DNA of 64,000 bases from RFSX01 sp965230215. Lineage in GTDB: Bacteria > Bacteroidota > Bacteroidia > Chitinophagales > Saprospiraceae. Positions 9,037 to 17,111 of this stretch are shown in pieces. The notes under the pieces were generated by a model. The model made no database searches. It saw only the letters and a list, made by a program, of their open reading frames with translations, and was not told the origin of the DNA. How positions within the stretch are numbered: the first letter of the stretch is position 1; the number at the start of each line of letters is the position of its first letter. The position numbers and the translations under genes were made by a program. Where the stretch lies: NCBI GenBank assembly GCA_965230215.1, contig CBDDKN010000002.1, positions 930,001-994,000 on the forward strand. Reading direction: 5' to 3'.

Positions 9037-9593
9037 AGGGTATATTTCTTTTGGTTTAGAAGGTTGCCCGAAGCCAAGCTTTTTTTAAGGTTTTTCTTTG
9101 CTCTTGTAACCAGGCTTTCGACAGCCTTTGAGCTCGTCTTCATCACTTCCGCCGCTTCCTTTTGATTCATTCCATCCAGCTTCATTAATATCAATGCCTG
9201 CTTCTGCTTTTCAGGCAGTGCTTCAATGTTTTTGTATAAAAACTGCATCTGTTCCTTAGAGAGCAGTTTCATTCCTGGATGATAAAAATCAGAGCCAAAC
9301 TGCAGGCCATCTTCCTGAGCGTTTTCAATGCTTACCGACAGGACAAACCGCTTCTTTCTGTTGATATATTTCAGGTGGTCTTTGCATTTATTGATTGCGA
9401 TGGCACATACCCAGGTCTTAAGGCTACTCTGCTTATTAAACTTGGACAAGCCATTAATCGCAGCAACCAATGTATCCTGTGTCAACTCCTCTGTCTGTTC
9501 ATGGCTTCGTGTATAGTTGAAAATGATATTGTATACCCATTCTGCCGTATACACAGAGAACAAACCAACTTCTTTCCTGTCTAGAGCTATCAA
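9033..9593 (-). CDS. ECF-type RNA polymerase sigma factor
   Basis: About 186 residues with sigma region 2 (ELTQDTLVAAINGLSKF then SLKTWVCAIAINKCKDHLK) and region 4 (ALPEKQKQALILMKLDGMNQKEAAEVM). The latter is the helix-turn-helix that reads the -35 element. No ATG exists in frame. The TTG at 9593 is the only common start, but the open frame continues upstream for about ten codons (INIDKL-like residues) and a rarer start there is possible. It heads a cluster in which the next gene overlaps by four bases, followed by a Spy-like sensor and two peroxidase genes. It probably controls its own cluster and envelope or oxidative stress genes; this is inference. Confidence 0.88.
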   Translation of the reverse strand: MIALDRKEVGLFSVYTAEWVYNIIFNYTRSHEQTEELTQDTLVAAINGLSKFNKQSSLKTWVCAIAINKCKDHLKYINRKKRFVLSVSIENAQEDGLQFGSDFYHPGMKLLSKEQMQFLYKNIEALPEKQKQALILMKLDGMNQKEAAEVMKTSSKAVESLVTRAKKNLKKSLASGNLLNQKKYTL

Positions 9594-9693
9594 TTTATCA
9601 ATATTTAGTTTTGTTTCGATGCTTCAAGTATTATGTCGATGATAAATAGGACATCCTTCGCTGAGGTGCCATTTATCTTATAAGACATGAATA

Positions 9694-10650
9694 CTAGATT
9701 TGTACTCTTTGCAGGTAGGAAGAAATTTTATACCCCTTATCCAGGACGGTTTTTACAGCAATATCTTGTGTATTAAGAAGAGGGTTGGTGTGATTCAGAT
9801 GTATAAAGTTGATTTTACTTTTCTCCGAAAGTGGTAAAGAGTCGAATAGAGCCATTGTTTCTACCACGAAAGGATGGGGGATCTCTGACATGTCTCGGTT
9901 GGAAATTTCTGAATTATCATAAAAGGTGCCATCTAGGAAGGCATAGTCAACATCTTGGACCATAGCAAGCACAGACTGTTCCCATTTTTCCCACTTGTCT
10001 ATATCGGGAATGAACATCAGCTTTTTGTTCGGGCCTTCAATTATAAAGCCCACGGTTTCCGAGAACTCGTCACGATGGGGAACAGTAAAAGCTGTGATTC
10101 TTACGCTTCCAATGCTTATGGTGCTATCGGCACTCATTTGATGCATTGAAATGTTCTTTAAGTTTACAAGCTGGCTCCAAGGACCATTGTTGTTTAAAAA
10201 AGTGCGCATCCGTGGCATGGCATATACTTTAACATCTTGTGCACCCATAGCTTCTCTGCCAAAATATTTTAAGCCCGTATAGTGTCCAATATGAGCGTGG
10301 CTTACAAATACGGCATCAGGAATATCACTATCTTCTCGTCCAGCCAATTGGCTCAAGGTTCTTAACTGGTCCGGCATGTCAGGGCTTGCCTCAAACAAAA
10401 TGGTTTTATCATTATCGCGGTCTATTATTCCCAGGCTGACGACCTTTCTTGTGTGGTCGGGCTGAGAAAACAAATTTATGCAACAGGGCTTTCTGCAATT
10501 GATATGTGGTGAGCCAGCGTCCTGTACTGTGCCCAATACCACAAGACTAACACCTCCACCTGGGCTTGGCGCAACATCGTCTTCTGCCATAGGGTTAATA
10601 CACCCAATAGAGAGAATGGTAATAGTCAATATTGTGGTCAGAAACTTCAT
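9694..10650 (-). CDS. PqqB-like metallo-beta-lactamase-fold lipoprotein
   Basis: 318 residues from the ATG at 10650; an in-frame TTG lies two codons earlier. The signal peptide ends in a lipobox (SIGC), so the protein is likely anchored in the envelope. LGTVQDAGSPHINC and a nearby CC resemble the Bacteroidota branch of PqqB-like hydrolases. FVSHAHIGHYTGLKYFG corresponds to the HxHxDH metal motif, but the Asp position is I-G (HAHIGH), so metal binding may be altered. VPHRDEFSETVGFIIEG and the late FIHLNHTNPLL add further His ligands. No other PQQ biosynthesis gene is present here, so a role in PQQ formation is unlikely. It may be a hydrolase or oxygenase acting on an unknown small molecule. 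Confidence 0.8.
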   Translation of the reverse strand: MKFLTTILTITILSIGCINPMAEDDVAPSPGGGVSLVVLGTVQDAGSPHINCRKPCCINLFSQPDHTRKVVSLGIIDRDNDKTILFEASPDMPDQLRTLSQLAGREDSDIPDAVFVSHAHIGHYTGLKYFGREAMGAQDVKVYAMPRMRTFLNNNGPWSQLVNLKNISMHQMSADSTISIGSVRITAFTVPHRDEFSETVGFIIEGPNKKLMFIPDIDKWEKWEQSVLAMVQDVDYAFLDGTFYDNSEISNRDMSEIPHPFVVETMALFDSLPLSEKSKINFIHLNHTNPLLNTQDIAVKTVLDKGYKISSYLQRVQI

Positions 10651-10711
10651 CAGCAAAGGATATAAGTCATTATATCTACTAATCCAATATAGCCATTAAA
10701 AATTGATCATT

Positions 10712-11032
10712 ATGAAAAAAGAAAATTTTATGATCTGGATAAATGTAATTGTAACATTGGTCTTGATGACATCATGCTCAACCGAAGAAGAATTGATTTC
10801 TATTACCTCTAATGACCATGATCCTGGAATAAGTATTGATAAATCGAGAGATGCTTGTGATGAAGCCTTTGATCTTGAAAACCTGGTTAATATAAATTAT
10901 GGAACAAAAGCCTATTACCTGGAACCTGATCTAAAACGATATATTCCTATTGCAATTTGTTTATGCTTTTTTGTATTCGGTGTCTTCCTAGTCACTGAAT
11001 ATGAAAAAGCCAAGTCCTCCAGGGTCTTGTAG
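10712..11032 (+). CDS. Small predicted lipoprotein, unknown function
   Basis: A 106-residue open frame starting with a hydrophobic segment and a lipobox-like LMTSC at about residues 15-19. An acidic middle follows, then a second strong hydrophobic helix near the C-terminus (YIPIAICLCFFVFGVFLV). I do not recognise it. Its last 45 bp run into the convergent VOC gene. It could be a real small envelope protein or the remnant of a longer gene whose end was replaced. It begins in a gap divergent from the PqqB-like gene. Confidence 0.45.
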   Translation: MKKENFMIWINVIVTLVLMTSCSTEEELISITSNDHDPGISIDKSRDACDEAFDLENLVNINYGTKAYYLEPDLKRYIPIAICLCFFVFGVFLVTEYEKAKSSRVL

Positions 11033-11677
11033 CACAATATTGTCTACAACTCCTTTATCATTAAAGATTGTGATTTCCTCTGATATTGAAATTCCACTGT
11101 TTCTTATACGTTCAATCTGTTTCAGGTTCTCAGAACCATTAAAGTAATTGAGCGATGGACCATAAAACATATGTGGACAGTTGTTGGGTTTCATTAGAGA
11201 AACACCAAAGCCAGATGCGCCTTCCATAACAAACCACGGGTCCTCTGCTTTACCATGGGTTATTTTGAAACCCAAAATAAGAAGTGCGTTGTACACTATG
11301 CTTGTTTCTCCTGTTTCAATCGAAAGGCCGTGGCCATTTCCAAGCATGGTGGTAATAGCGTTTTGAGTATTTATCTCCGGTGCTGTTTGGTCTTTGAGAA
11401 GGTATATGTTCAATCCGCCTGGAAGGGATAGCTGATATGATTTATCGGTTTCCGATATATTAAACGTGCCACGTAGTTTCTCAACAAGGTTTTCAACATC
11501 CTGGGAATATACCCTCAAACCTATCCGGGCAAATCTGTCAGAGTTGATTTCTATGAGGGTCTTTCCGTCAAAGAACTTGACTGTTCCGTCGTCGTCAATC
11601 AAAGAAAAGCCAAGCTTGTCGTAAAAGCTTCTTGATTTCGCTATATCTGGTGTAGGTGTTTGAAGAGTAATGTGCAT
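10988..11677 (-). CDS. VOC (glyoxalase/bleomycin resistance) family protein
   Basis: 229 residues made of two vicinal-oxygen-chelate modules. The first is MHITLQTPTPDIAKSRSFYD to about residue 110, with SFYDKLGFSLIDDDG and FDGKTLIEIN. The second begins near residue 120 and ends with VLQDPGGLGFFIF. Such proteins bind a metal and act on small substrates (glyoxalase, dioxygenase, antibiotic binding). The first module begins with the His often used as ligand, but the specific reaction cannot be told. The start codon sits on one arm of a 12-bp inverted repeat. Confidence 0.83.
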   Translation of the reverse strand: MHITLQTPTPDIAKSRSFYDKLGFSLIDDDGTVKFFDGKTLIEINSDRFARIGLRVYSQDVENLVEKLRGTFNISETDKSYQLSLPGGLNIYLLKDQTAPEINTQNAITTMLGNGHGLSIETGETSIVYNALLILGFKITHGKAEDPWFVMEGASGFGVSLMKPNNCPHMFYGPSLNYFNGSENLKQIERIRNSGISISEEITIFNDKGVVDNIVLQDPGGLGFFIFSD

Positions 11678-11724
11678 GGCAGTATGAATTAGATCTTTAA
11701 GTTAATCAATTCTTCATACTGCCA
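11677..11724. repeat. 12-bp perfect inverted repeat at the VOC gene start
   Basis: TGGCAGTATGAA (11677-11688) and TTCATACTGCCA (11713-11724) are perfect inverted copies with a 24-nt spacer. The repeat lies just upstream of the VOC gene and includes the first base of its start codon. It could be a hairpin that masks the start, a two-site operator or a transcript end. Confidence 0.6.
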
Positions 11725-11733
11725 CCAAGCACA

Positions 11734-12846
11734 TTAATTATTCAGAGCTGTATTGTTGACGTCGCCAGTTTTGATCGCTCTAACATCAAGCTCTTGCAGA
11801 GGAAAGCGATCAGCAGCTATTGAGAATGAGTTTACATTTGCCCCATTCACATCTACAGCGTTTTCAATATATATTTTCCATGATGGTGCGTTGGCAAATG
11901 CGCCATCAACACCAAGAATCAATCTTCTCATCATAAGAAGGTCAAGTGCAGATACATAGCCATCATTGGTAACATCTGCCGCTTGGGTAACACATAGATC
12001 GGTAAAAACATTGACTCCCAAAATATGTCTTTGAATAATAACCATGTCCAGGGTAGATACACCATTAAGGTAGTCGTCTGGACCTTCAAGTGAAATTGTG
12101 TATTCGTACTGCTGGCCAATCGGGTTGTTTTCAACCACACAGTTGACAAACTTGCCTAATTCTGAGTTGGTAAGATTACATGCACTCGCATCAATTGAAA
12201 CATTGGGGTCATTACTTGTAATATTGACTTCGAAAATGTTTACTTCTCCGCCGTTGCATGTTGGAATCTGCATAACAACACCATTCTCAAACTCTCTGAA
12301 ATCTGCAATCTCAATTATCTGATTATGTGTGGCAGTATTAGCAGTACACCAGTCCAGCAATGTCCATGTACGGACTATTTTGGCAATATTGGATTGGCCT
12401 ACAGGAATAACTGTGTCTTCATATGTGGACACAATAGGTGACGCGCCTTGAAGAAACTCATAAGGCTCTGGATATCCTGTATAGTCAGGACCTGCTTCAT
12501 CTAATCCAACACCTGACAACTGAGCATCAGCAGGAAAAGTAAAATCCTCCAATTCTGGATTGATTATTTGAATTGTCTGTGTGCATTCAGCAGAAAGGCC
12601 ATTTGGCTCTGTGGCCGTATAGATAATTTCTGTGTAGTTCTCATTACAGCCTGAATTATACCTGATAAAGCTTCTATCAAGGGTATATGAGTTTGACGAC
12701 ACTACACTTGGGTCTCCATAAGACTCATAATCGGTGTCAAGGACCAATAGTGATACTGTCAAATCTTCGGGACATTCGATTACCGGTCCCTGGGCATAAC
12801 TTGCAAATGGAAGTAGGAATAAGAAAAATAAAATTACGTTCTTCAT
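11734..12846 (-). CDS. Secreted protein with dockerin-like C-terminal region
   Basis: 370 residues from the ATG at 12846, which gives a clean signal peptide ending SYAQ. The longer frame adds 17 charged residues with no signal character. Cys-containing beta modules follow, with the line IVRTWTLLDWC seen in Saprospiria surface proteins. Near the C-terminus there are two dockerin-like Ca-binding loops: NGVSTLDMVIIQRHILG and TNDGYVSALDLLMMRRLILG. No T9SS sorting domain is visible at the end. The protein probably lies on the cell surface or is released, perhaps bound through the dockerin-like part. Its partner is unknown. The 1441-bp-distant T9SS genes in the window share the RTWT..DWC core. Confidence 0.78.
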   Translation of the reverse strand: MKNVILFFLFLLPFASYAQGPVIECPEDLTVSLLVLDTDYESYGDPSVVSSNSYTLDRSFIRYNSGCNENYTEIIYTATEPNGLSAECTQTIQIINPELEDFTFPADAQLSGVGLDEAGPDYTGYPEPYEFLQGASPIVSTYEDTVIPVGQSNIAKIVRTWTLLDWCTANTATHNQIIEIADFREFENGVVMQIPTCNGGEVNIFEVNITSNDPNVSIDASACNLTNSELGKFVNCVVENNPIGQQYEYTISLEGPDDYLNGVSTLDMVIIQRHILGVNVFTDLCVTQAADVTNDGYVSALDLLMMRRLILGVDGAFANAPSWKIYIENAVDVNGANVNSFSIAADRFPLQELDVRAIKTGDVNNTALNN

Positions 12847-12927
12847 GATATTTTCGTTTGGGTGAAATAAAGCCCTGTCCTCATGAAGACGCAGCAAAGT
12901 CCTTATTCGTTGCAGAGAAATAAATAA

Positions 12928-13671
12928 TTATTCCTTTGTAAAGACAGAAGACAGATAAAACCTGTTCATTGCTGCTATATTCTCAAGAGGTATTTCTTTC
13001 GGACATTCAACATGGCATGCTCCAACATTGGAACATTTTCCAAAGCCTTCTTTGTCCATTTGATTGATCATATTAACTACCCTTCTGGTATGCTCAACCT
13101 TCCCTTGTGGTAATTTTTCAAGGTGATTGATCTTCGCTGAAGTAAACAGCATTGCAGATCCATTAGGACAAGCAGCCACACAAGCACCACATCCAATACA
13201 TGTTGCAGAGTCAAATGCATCGGAAGCATCATCTTTGTCTACAGGAATAGAGTTTCCGTCCGGAGCTTGTCCTGTGTTTACAGATATATATCCGCCTGCC
13301 TCAATTATTCTGTCAAAAGAACCCCTGTCTACAACAAGGTCCTTAATTACGGGAAAAGCAGATGCCCTGAACGGTTCAATAACAATTGTATCTCCATCCT
13401 TATATGCTCTCATGTGCAACTGACATGCCGTAGTACCCGTCTGTGGACCATGTGGCCTACCATTGATGACCATGCTGCATGTTCCACATATTCCTTCTCG
13501 GCAATCGTGCTCAAAAGCGACCGGCTCTTTCTTCTCTGAAATCAGTCTTTCATTTAAGACGTCCAGCATTTCTAGAAATGACATATGCTCATCTGCTTCT
13601 ACATTGTAACTCTCAAAATGTCCATTTGAACCTGCTGACTTCTGTCTCCAAACTTTTAATGTTAATTTCAT
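12928..13671 (-). CDS. sdhB: Succinate dehydrogenase / fumarate reductase iron-sulfur subunit
   Basis: A 247-residue electron-transfer subunit of respiratory complex II. The plant-type ferredoxin domain has the [2Fe-2S] cysteines in CREGICGTC plus the later Cys. The C-terminal domain has CIGCGACVAACP and CSNVGACHVECPKE for the [4Fe-4S] and [3Fe-4S]-type clusters. It is the last gene of sdhC-sdhA-sdhB, 22 bp after sdhA, and the order is the one usual in Bacteroidota. Confidence 0.97.
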   Translation of the reverse strand: MKLTLKVWRQKSAGSNGHFESYNVEADEHMSFLEMLDVLNERLISEKKEPVAFEHDCREGICGTCSMVINGRPHGPQTGTTACQLHMRAYKDGDTIVIEPFRASAFPVIKDLVVDRGSFDRIIEAGGYISVNTGQAPDGNSIPVDKDDASDAFDSATCIGCGACVAACPNGSAMLFTSAKINHLEKLPQGKVEHTRRVVNMINQMDKEGFGKCSNVGACHVECPKEIPLENIAAMNRFYLSSVFTKE

Positions 13672-13693
13672 AAGACTCCTTTAATGTTGAACA

Positions 13694-15688
13694 CTATTTA
13701 TAGCTTCTTGTTTTCAATTCTACGTTTTCAAATGTTAGTTCTTCCTTGTGTAATATCGGCTCACTGTCATCCCACTCCCATGCTGAAACATAGGCGTAGT
13801 TCTGATCATCTCTGCGCGCTTCTCCTTCTTCAGTTCTGTACTCTTCTCTGAAGTGACCACCACAGGACTCGTTCCTGTCCAAAGCATCAACCATCATCAA
13901 TTCACCAAGCTCAAGAAAGTCAGCTACACGTGTTGCTTTCTCAAGTTCGGGGTTATAGTCTTTTGCTTCTCCCGGTATAAACACATCACGATAAAACTCT
14001 TCTCTCAGTTCTCTGATCATCTGACGACCCTTGCGCAAGCCCTCTGCATTACGGGACATGCCACAATACTCCCACATAATCTTTCCTAGTCTTCTGTGGA
14101 AACTTTCAACTGACTGGTTCCCCTTAATGTTCATCAGTCTGTCAATGCGCTCTTGTGTTTGTTTTTCGGCTTCCATGAACTCCGGAAGATCCGGACTAAT
14201 AGATGGCGTACGAATTTCACCAGACAAGAACTGACCAATTGTATATGGCAATACAAAATATCCGTCTGCCAGGCCTTGCATTAAGGCAGATGCTCCCAAC
14301 CTGTTAGCGCCGTGGTCTGAAAAGTTGGCCTCTCCCGTAGCAAATAATCCTGGTATATTGGTTTCAAGGTTATAATCAACCCAAATTCCTCCCATTGTGT
14401 AATGCACTGCCGGGAAGATTTTCATTGGCATTTTGTATGGATTCTCTCCTGTAATCTTTTCATACATCTGGAATAGGTTACCATACTTCTGACTGATTAC
14501 GTTTTCACCCAGTTCTTTAATTTTGGCATCCGATGGGTTCTCTAATCCAAGAGTATGTGCCGCCTCTTCTCCATATCTGGTAATCGCTGCTGCAAAGTCA
14601 AGGTATACACCCAGACCCGTCTTCACGACACCCTTATTGTTGTCTGTTTCAACTTTTGCTGCGCGTGACGCAACATCTCTTGGTACAAGGTTACCGAATG
14701 CCGGATATCTTCTCTCTAAATAATAATCTCTATCCTCCTCTGGAATATCAAGACCTGTCTTTTCTCCTTTTTGGATAGCCTCCGCATCTTCCAGATTTTT
14801 GGGAACCCATACACGTCCGTCATTTCTTAATGACTCTGACATAAGCGTCAGTTTTGACTGGTATTCTCCCGATACCGGAATACATGTTGGGTGAATCTGA
14901 GTGAAACAAGGGTTGGCCATCAATGCGCCTTTGCGGACTGTTCTCCAGCCAGCACTGACATTACAACACATCGCATTCGTAGAAAGATAGAACACATTTC
15001 CATATCCACCTGTGGCCAAAACAACGGCATGTGCCGCATGCCTTTCCAATTCACCGTTAAGTAGGTTTCTGGTAATAATACCTCTAGCCTTTCCATCAAC
15101 AACTACAAGGTCAAGCATCTCGTGCCTGTTGTACATTTTGACCTTGCCTTTGGATATTTGTCTTGCCAAGGCCTGATATGCTCCCAACAACAATTGTTGT
15201 CCGGTCTGTCCTCTGGCATAAAAGGTTCTTGAAACCTGTACACCACCAAAGGACCTGTTGGCCAATAAGCCTCCATATTCTCTTGCGAAAGGAACACCCT
15301 GGGCTACCGCTTGGTCTATAATTTCTGTACTACATTCAGCCAATCTGTGAACATTGGCTTCTCTTGATCTGTAGTCTCCACCCTTAATCGTATCATAGAA
15401 TAATCTATAAACACTATCACCATCATTCTGATAGTTCTTGGCAGCGTTTATTCCACCCTGAGCAGCGATACTGTGCGCTCTTCGTGGACTATCGTGGAAT
15501 GTATACGCTTTAACATTGTACCCCAACTCTGCCAGTGTTGCTGCAGCTGAGGCCCCAGCGAGACCTGTACCCACAACGATCACATCTAGTCTTCGTTTGT
15601 TGTTCGGTGCAACCAGATTCATAGAGCCCCTGTAGTTTTTCCATTTTTCTGCTAAGGGACCATCTGGAATTTTTGCATCTAAGTTCAT
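13694..15688 (-). CDS. sdhA: Succinate dehydrogenase / fumarate reductase flavoprotein subunit
   Basis: A 664-residue catalytic subunit that oxidises succinate to fumarate at a covalently bound FAD. VVGTGLAGASAAATLAELG is the dinucleotide-binding loop. HSIAAQGGINAAKNY holds the His that normally binds FAD covalently. GEANFSDHGANRLGASALMQG is the conserved C-terminal FAD/active-site block. It lies between sdhC and sdhB with short gaps. The length fits the longer Bacteroidota/epsilon-type SdhA, which pairs with a single cytochrome b subunit. Confidence 0.97.
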   Translation of the reverse strand: MNLDAKIPDGPLAEKWKNYRGSMNLVAPNNKRRLDVIVVGTGLAGASAAATLAELGYNVKAYTFHDSPRRAHSIAAQGGINAAKNYQNDGDSVYRLFYDTIKGGDYRSREANVHRLAECSTEIIDQAVAQGVPFAREYGGLLANRSFGGVQVSRTFYARGQTGQQLLLGAYQALARQISKGKVKMYNRHEMLDLVVVDGKARGIITRNLLNGELERHAAHAVVLATGGYGNVFYLSTNAMCCNVSAGWRTVRKGALMANPCFTQIHPTCIPVSGEYQSKLTLMSESLRNDGRVWVPKNLEDAEAIQKGEKTGLDIPEEDRDYYLERRYPAFGNLVPRDVASRAAKVETDNNKGVVKTGLGVYLDFAAAITRYGEEAAHTLGLENPSDAKIKELGENVISQKYGNLFQMYEKITGENPYKMPMKIFPAVHYTMGGIWVDYNLETNIPGLFATGEANFSDHGANRLGASALMQGLADGYFVLPYTIGQFLSGEIRTPSISPDLPEFMEAEKQTQERIDRLMNIKGNQSVESFHRRLGKIMWEYCGMSRNAEGLRKGRQMIRELREEFYRDVFIPGEAKDYNPELEKATRVADFLELGELMMVDALDRNESCGGHFREEYRTEEGEARRDDQNYAYVSAWEWDDSEPILHKEELTFENVELKTRSYK

Positions 15689-15710
15689 ACAAGTTCTTTT
15701 TTACTTCAGA

Positions 15711-16409
15711 TTAATAATGAGATAAGTGACTGAAATACATATACAGTGGGATTATTGCAAACCCTATTGGTATAAGTACTGAATAGGATAGACCTAAAAT
15801 ATTGATCAATGGAGAGTATTTCTTGTGTTGCAGGCCCAATGTCGTAAATGCCGACTGAAAGCCATGAATAAGGTGAAGGGCCAAAGCAACAAGGCCAACC
15901 ATATATATTACCACAATCCATACATTACTGAAAGCGATATTGACTCTTTTGTATACGTCTTTGACTTCATGTTCAAGTTCAGGATAGCTGACCATTTCAA
16001 GAACATCGGTAAATCTGATTTTCACCCAAAAGTCGCCCATGTGTACACACAGGAAAAACAAAATAAGCAATCCGAGTAGCGCCATGTTCTTAGACATCCA
16101 AGATCCATTTTCATGTACTGCTACGGCATATTTGCTTCCTTTGGCCGATTGATTGGTTCTTGCGATGATAATTCCCTGCACGATATGCAATAGAATACCT
16201 GCATAAAGGCCGATTGACACAACTTTGATTAGCGGGTTGTTGGACATGAAGTCCGCATAAATGTTGAATGCCTTTCCATCATCAGGAATAAGCAATTGCA
16301 AGTTTCCAATTAAATGTATCAAGAGGAAAAATATCAGAAATAAGCCAGTAAGACTCATTACAACTTTTTTTCCAATACTTGATGAAAGAAATGTGGTTAT
16401 CCAGCTCAT
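15711..16409 (-). CDS. sdhC: Succinate dehydrogenase cytochrome b subunit (type B, fused anchor)
   Basis: A 232-residue membrane anchor with about five hydrophobic helices. His residues sit within or next to the helices (LIHLIGNL, LHIVQGII, HMGDFWVK, LHLIHGFQS) that would bind two b haems. It replaces the separate SdhC and SdhD of proteobacteria and passes electrons to menaquinone. It is the first gene of the sdh operon, with a -7-like element TAACTTTG about 60 bp upstream. Confidence 0.95.
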   Translation of the reverse strand: MSWITTFLSSSIGKKVVMSLTGLFLIFFLLIHLIGNLQLLIPDDGKAFNIYADFMSNNPLIKVVSIGLYAGILLHIVQGIIIARTNQSAKGSKYAVAVHENGSWMSKNMALLGLLILFFLCVHMGDFWVKIRFTDVLEMVSYPELEHEVKDVYKRVNIAFSNVWIVVIYMVGLVALALHLIHGFQSAFTTLGLQHKKYSPLINILGLSYSVLIPIGFAIIPLYMYFSHLSHY

Positions 16410-16467
16410 TGGTAATATGCGTTTTCAGCTTGAAATTCAATGAAATAGCTGCAAAATACAGCGATAA

Positions 16468-16475
16468 CAAAGTTA
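16468..16475 (-). promoter_or_regulatory. Candidate -7 element of the sdh operon promoter
   Basis: TAACTTTG on the minus strand fits the Bacteroidota -7 consensus TAnnTTTG and lies 59 bp before sdhC. The -33 element is not clear. Confidence 0.5.
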
Positions 16476-16479
16476 AATT

Positions 16480-16500
16480 ATAGCAGTGAGAAACTGCTAT
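16480..16500. repeat. Inverted repeat in the sdh promoter region
   Basis: ATAGCAGT, a 5-nt spacer and ACTGCTAT form a perfect 8-bp inverted repeat. It lies immediately upstream of the sdh -7 element, where a repressor or activator could bind. Confidence 0.5.
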
Positions 16501-16588
16501 TCTCTCGGTATTTAGATTCAGTCTAATTATTGTGCCTCAATGAACCGCCTGTATTAAACAAAATATAATGTTTGATGCTTTAAAGCCT

Positions 16589-16597
16589 TATCTTTGC
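16589..16597 (+). promoter_or_regulatory. Bacteroidota -7 promoter element before the rnr pair
   Basis: TATCTTTGC matches TAnnTTTGC and ends three bases before the ATG at 16601. The transcript would therefore start at or very near the start codon, as a leaderless or nearly leaderless message. Confidence 0.6.
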
Positions 16598-16600
16598 AAC

Positions 16601-17107
16601 ATGAAACAAGAATTAAGCAGAACTCTTGAACAGCTGCTTCAATGCTTTCCTAAACTTGAACCACCATTAAGTCTGTCCGGAGAAGCAATTACCTCATTTA
16701 GTGCCAAGAACCCTCCCATTCCTGCTGCCTTGATTGAGAAGCTATTCAGCAAGTGGGAAGAGATGGATGAGTTTACCGAATTCGTTCCTTGCTTTCAGCT
16801 TGAGAGTTATGGAGACCACCGAATTATCGTTTATTGGAAAGGCTCCCTTCTGAGTTATGAATACATACTCATGACGCTGACCCCTAAAGCTGGGGTTATA
16901 GCCAAAAAAGTCATTGCAGGAACATTGAGCAACAACCAAACCGTCAAGGAATCCGTTGCAGTAATAGATGAAGACCTAAACATATTCACTGTTGTTGGAG
17001 AATCGGGCTCAGAAGACGTAATGAAATACGATCCAAAAGACAGCAGTTCCTTCAAATTTGAGATCCTTCCCGATGGTACGATCTCATCCTCAAAAGAATC
17101 CATTTAA
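16601..17107 (+). CDS. Conserved hypothetical protein upstream of rnr
   Basis: 168 residues from the ATG at 16601, chosen because a -7 element lies directly before it. An upstream ATG at 16568 would place the promoter inside the gene. I do not recognise a named family. The protein is soluble and mixed alpha/beta, with no signal or membrane helix. Recognisable stretches include NPPIPAALIEKLFSKWEEMD and ESYGDHRIIVYWKG. It ends four bases before rnr, so the two are probably one transcript and it may be linked to RNA metabolism. The second half looks like a beta-sheet domain. Confidence 0.8.
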   Translation: MKQELSRTLEQLLQCFPKLEPPLSLSGEAITSFSAKNPPIPAALIEKLFSKWEEMDEFTEFVPCFQLESYGDHRIIVYWKGSLLSYEYILMTLTPKAGVIAKKVIAGTLSNNQTVKESVAVIDEDLNIFTVVGESGSEDVMKYDPKDSSSFKFEILPDGTISSSKESI

Positions 17108-17111
17108 TTAG

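Noticed and set aside
9605..9688. 27-codon ORF between the PqqB-like and sigma factor genes (minus strand)
   Set aside because: No hydrophobic or motif content, and it overlaps the possible upstream extension of the sigma factor; chance is likely.
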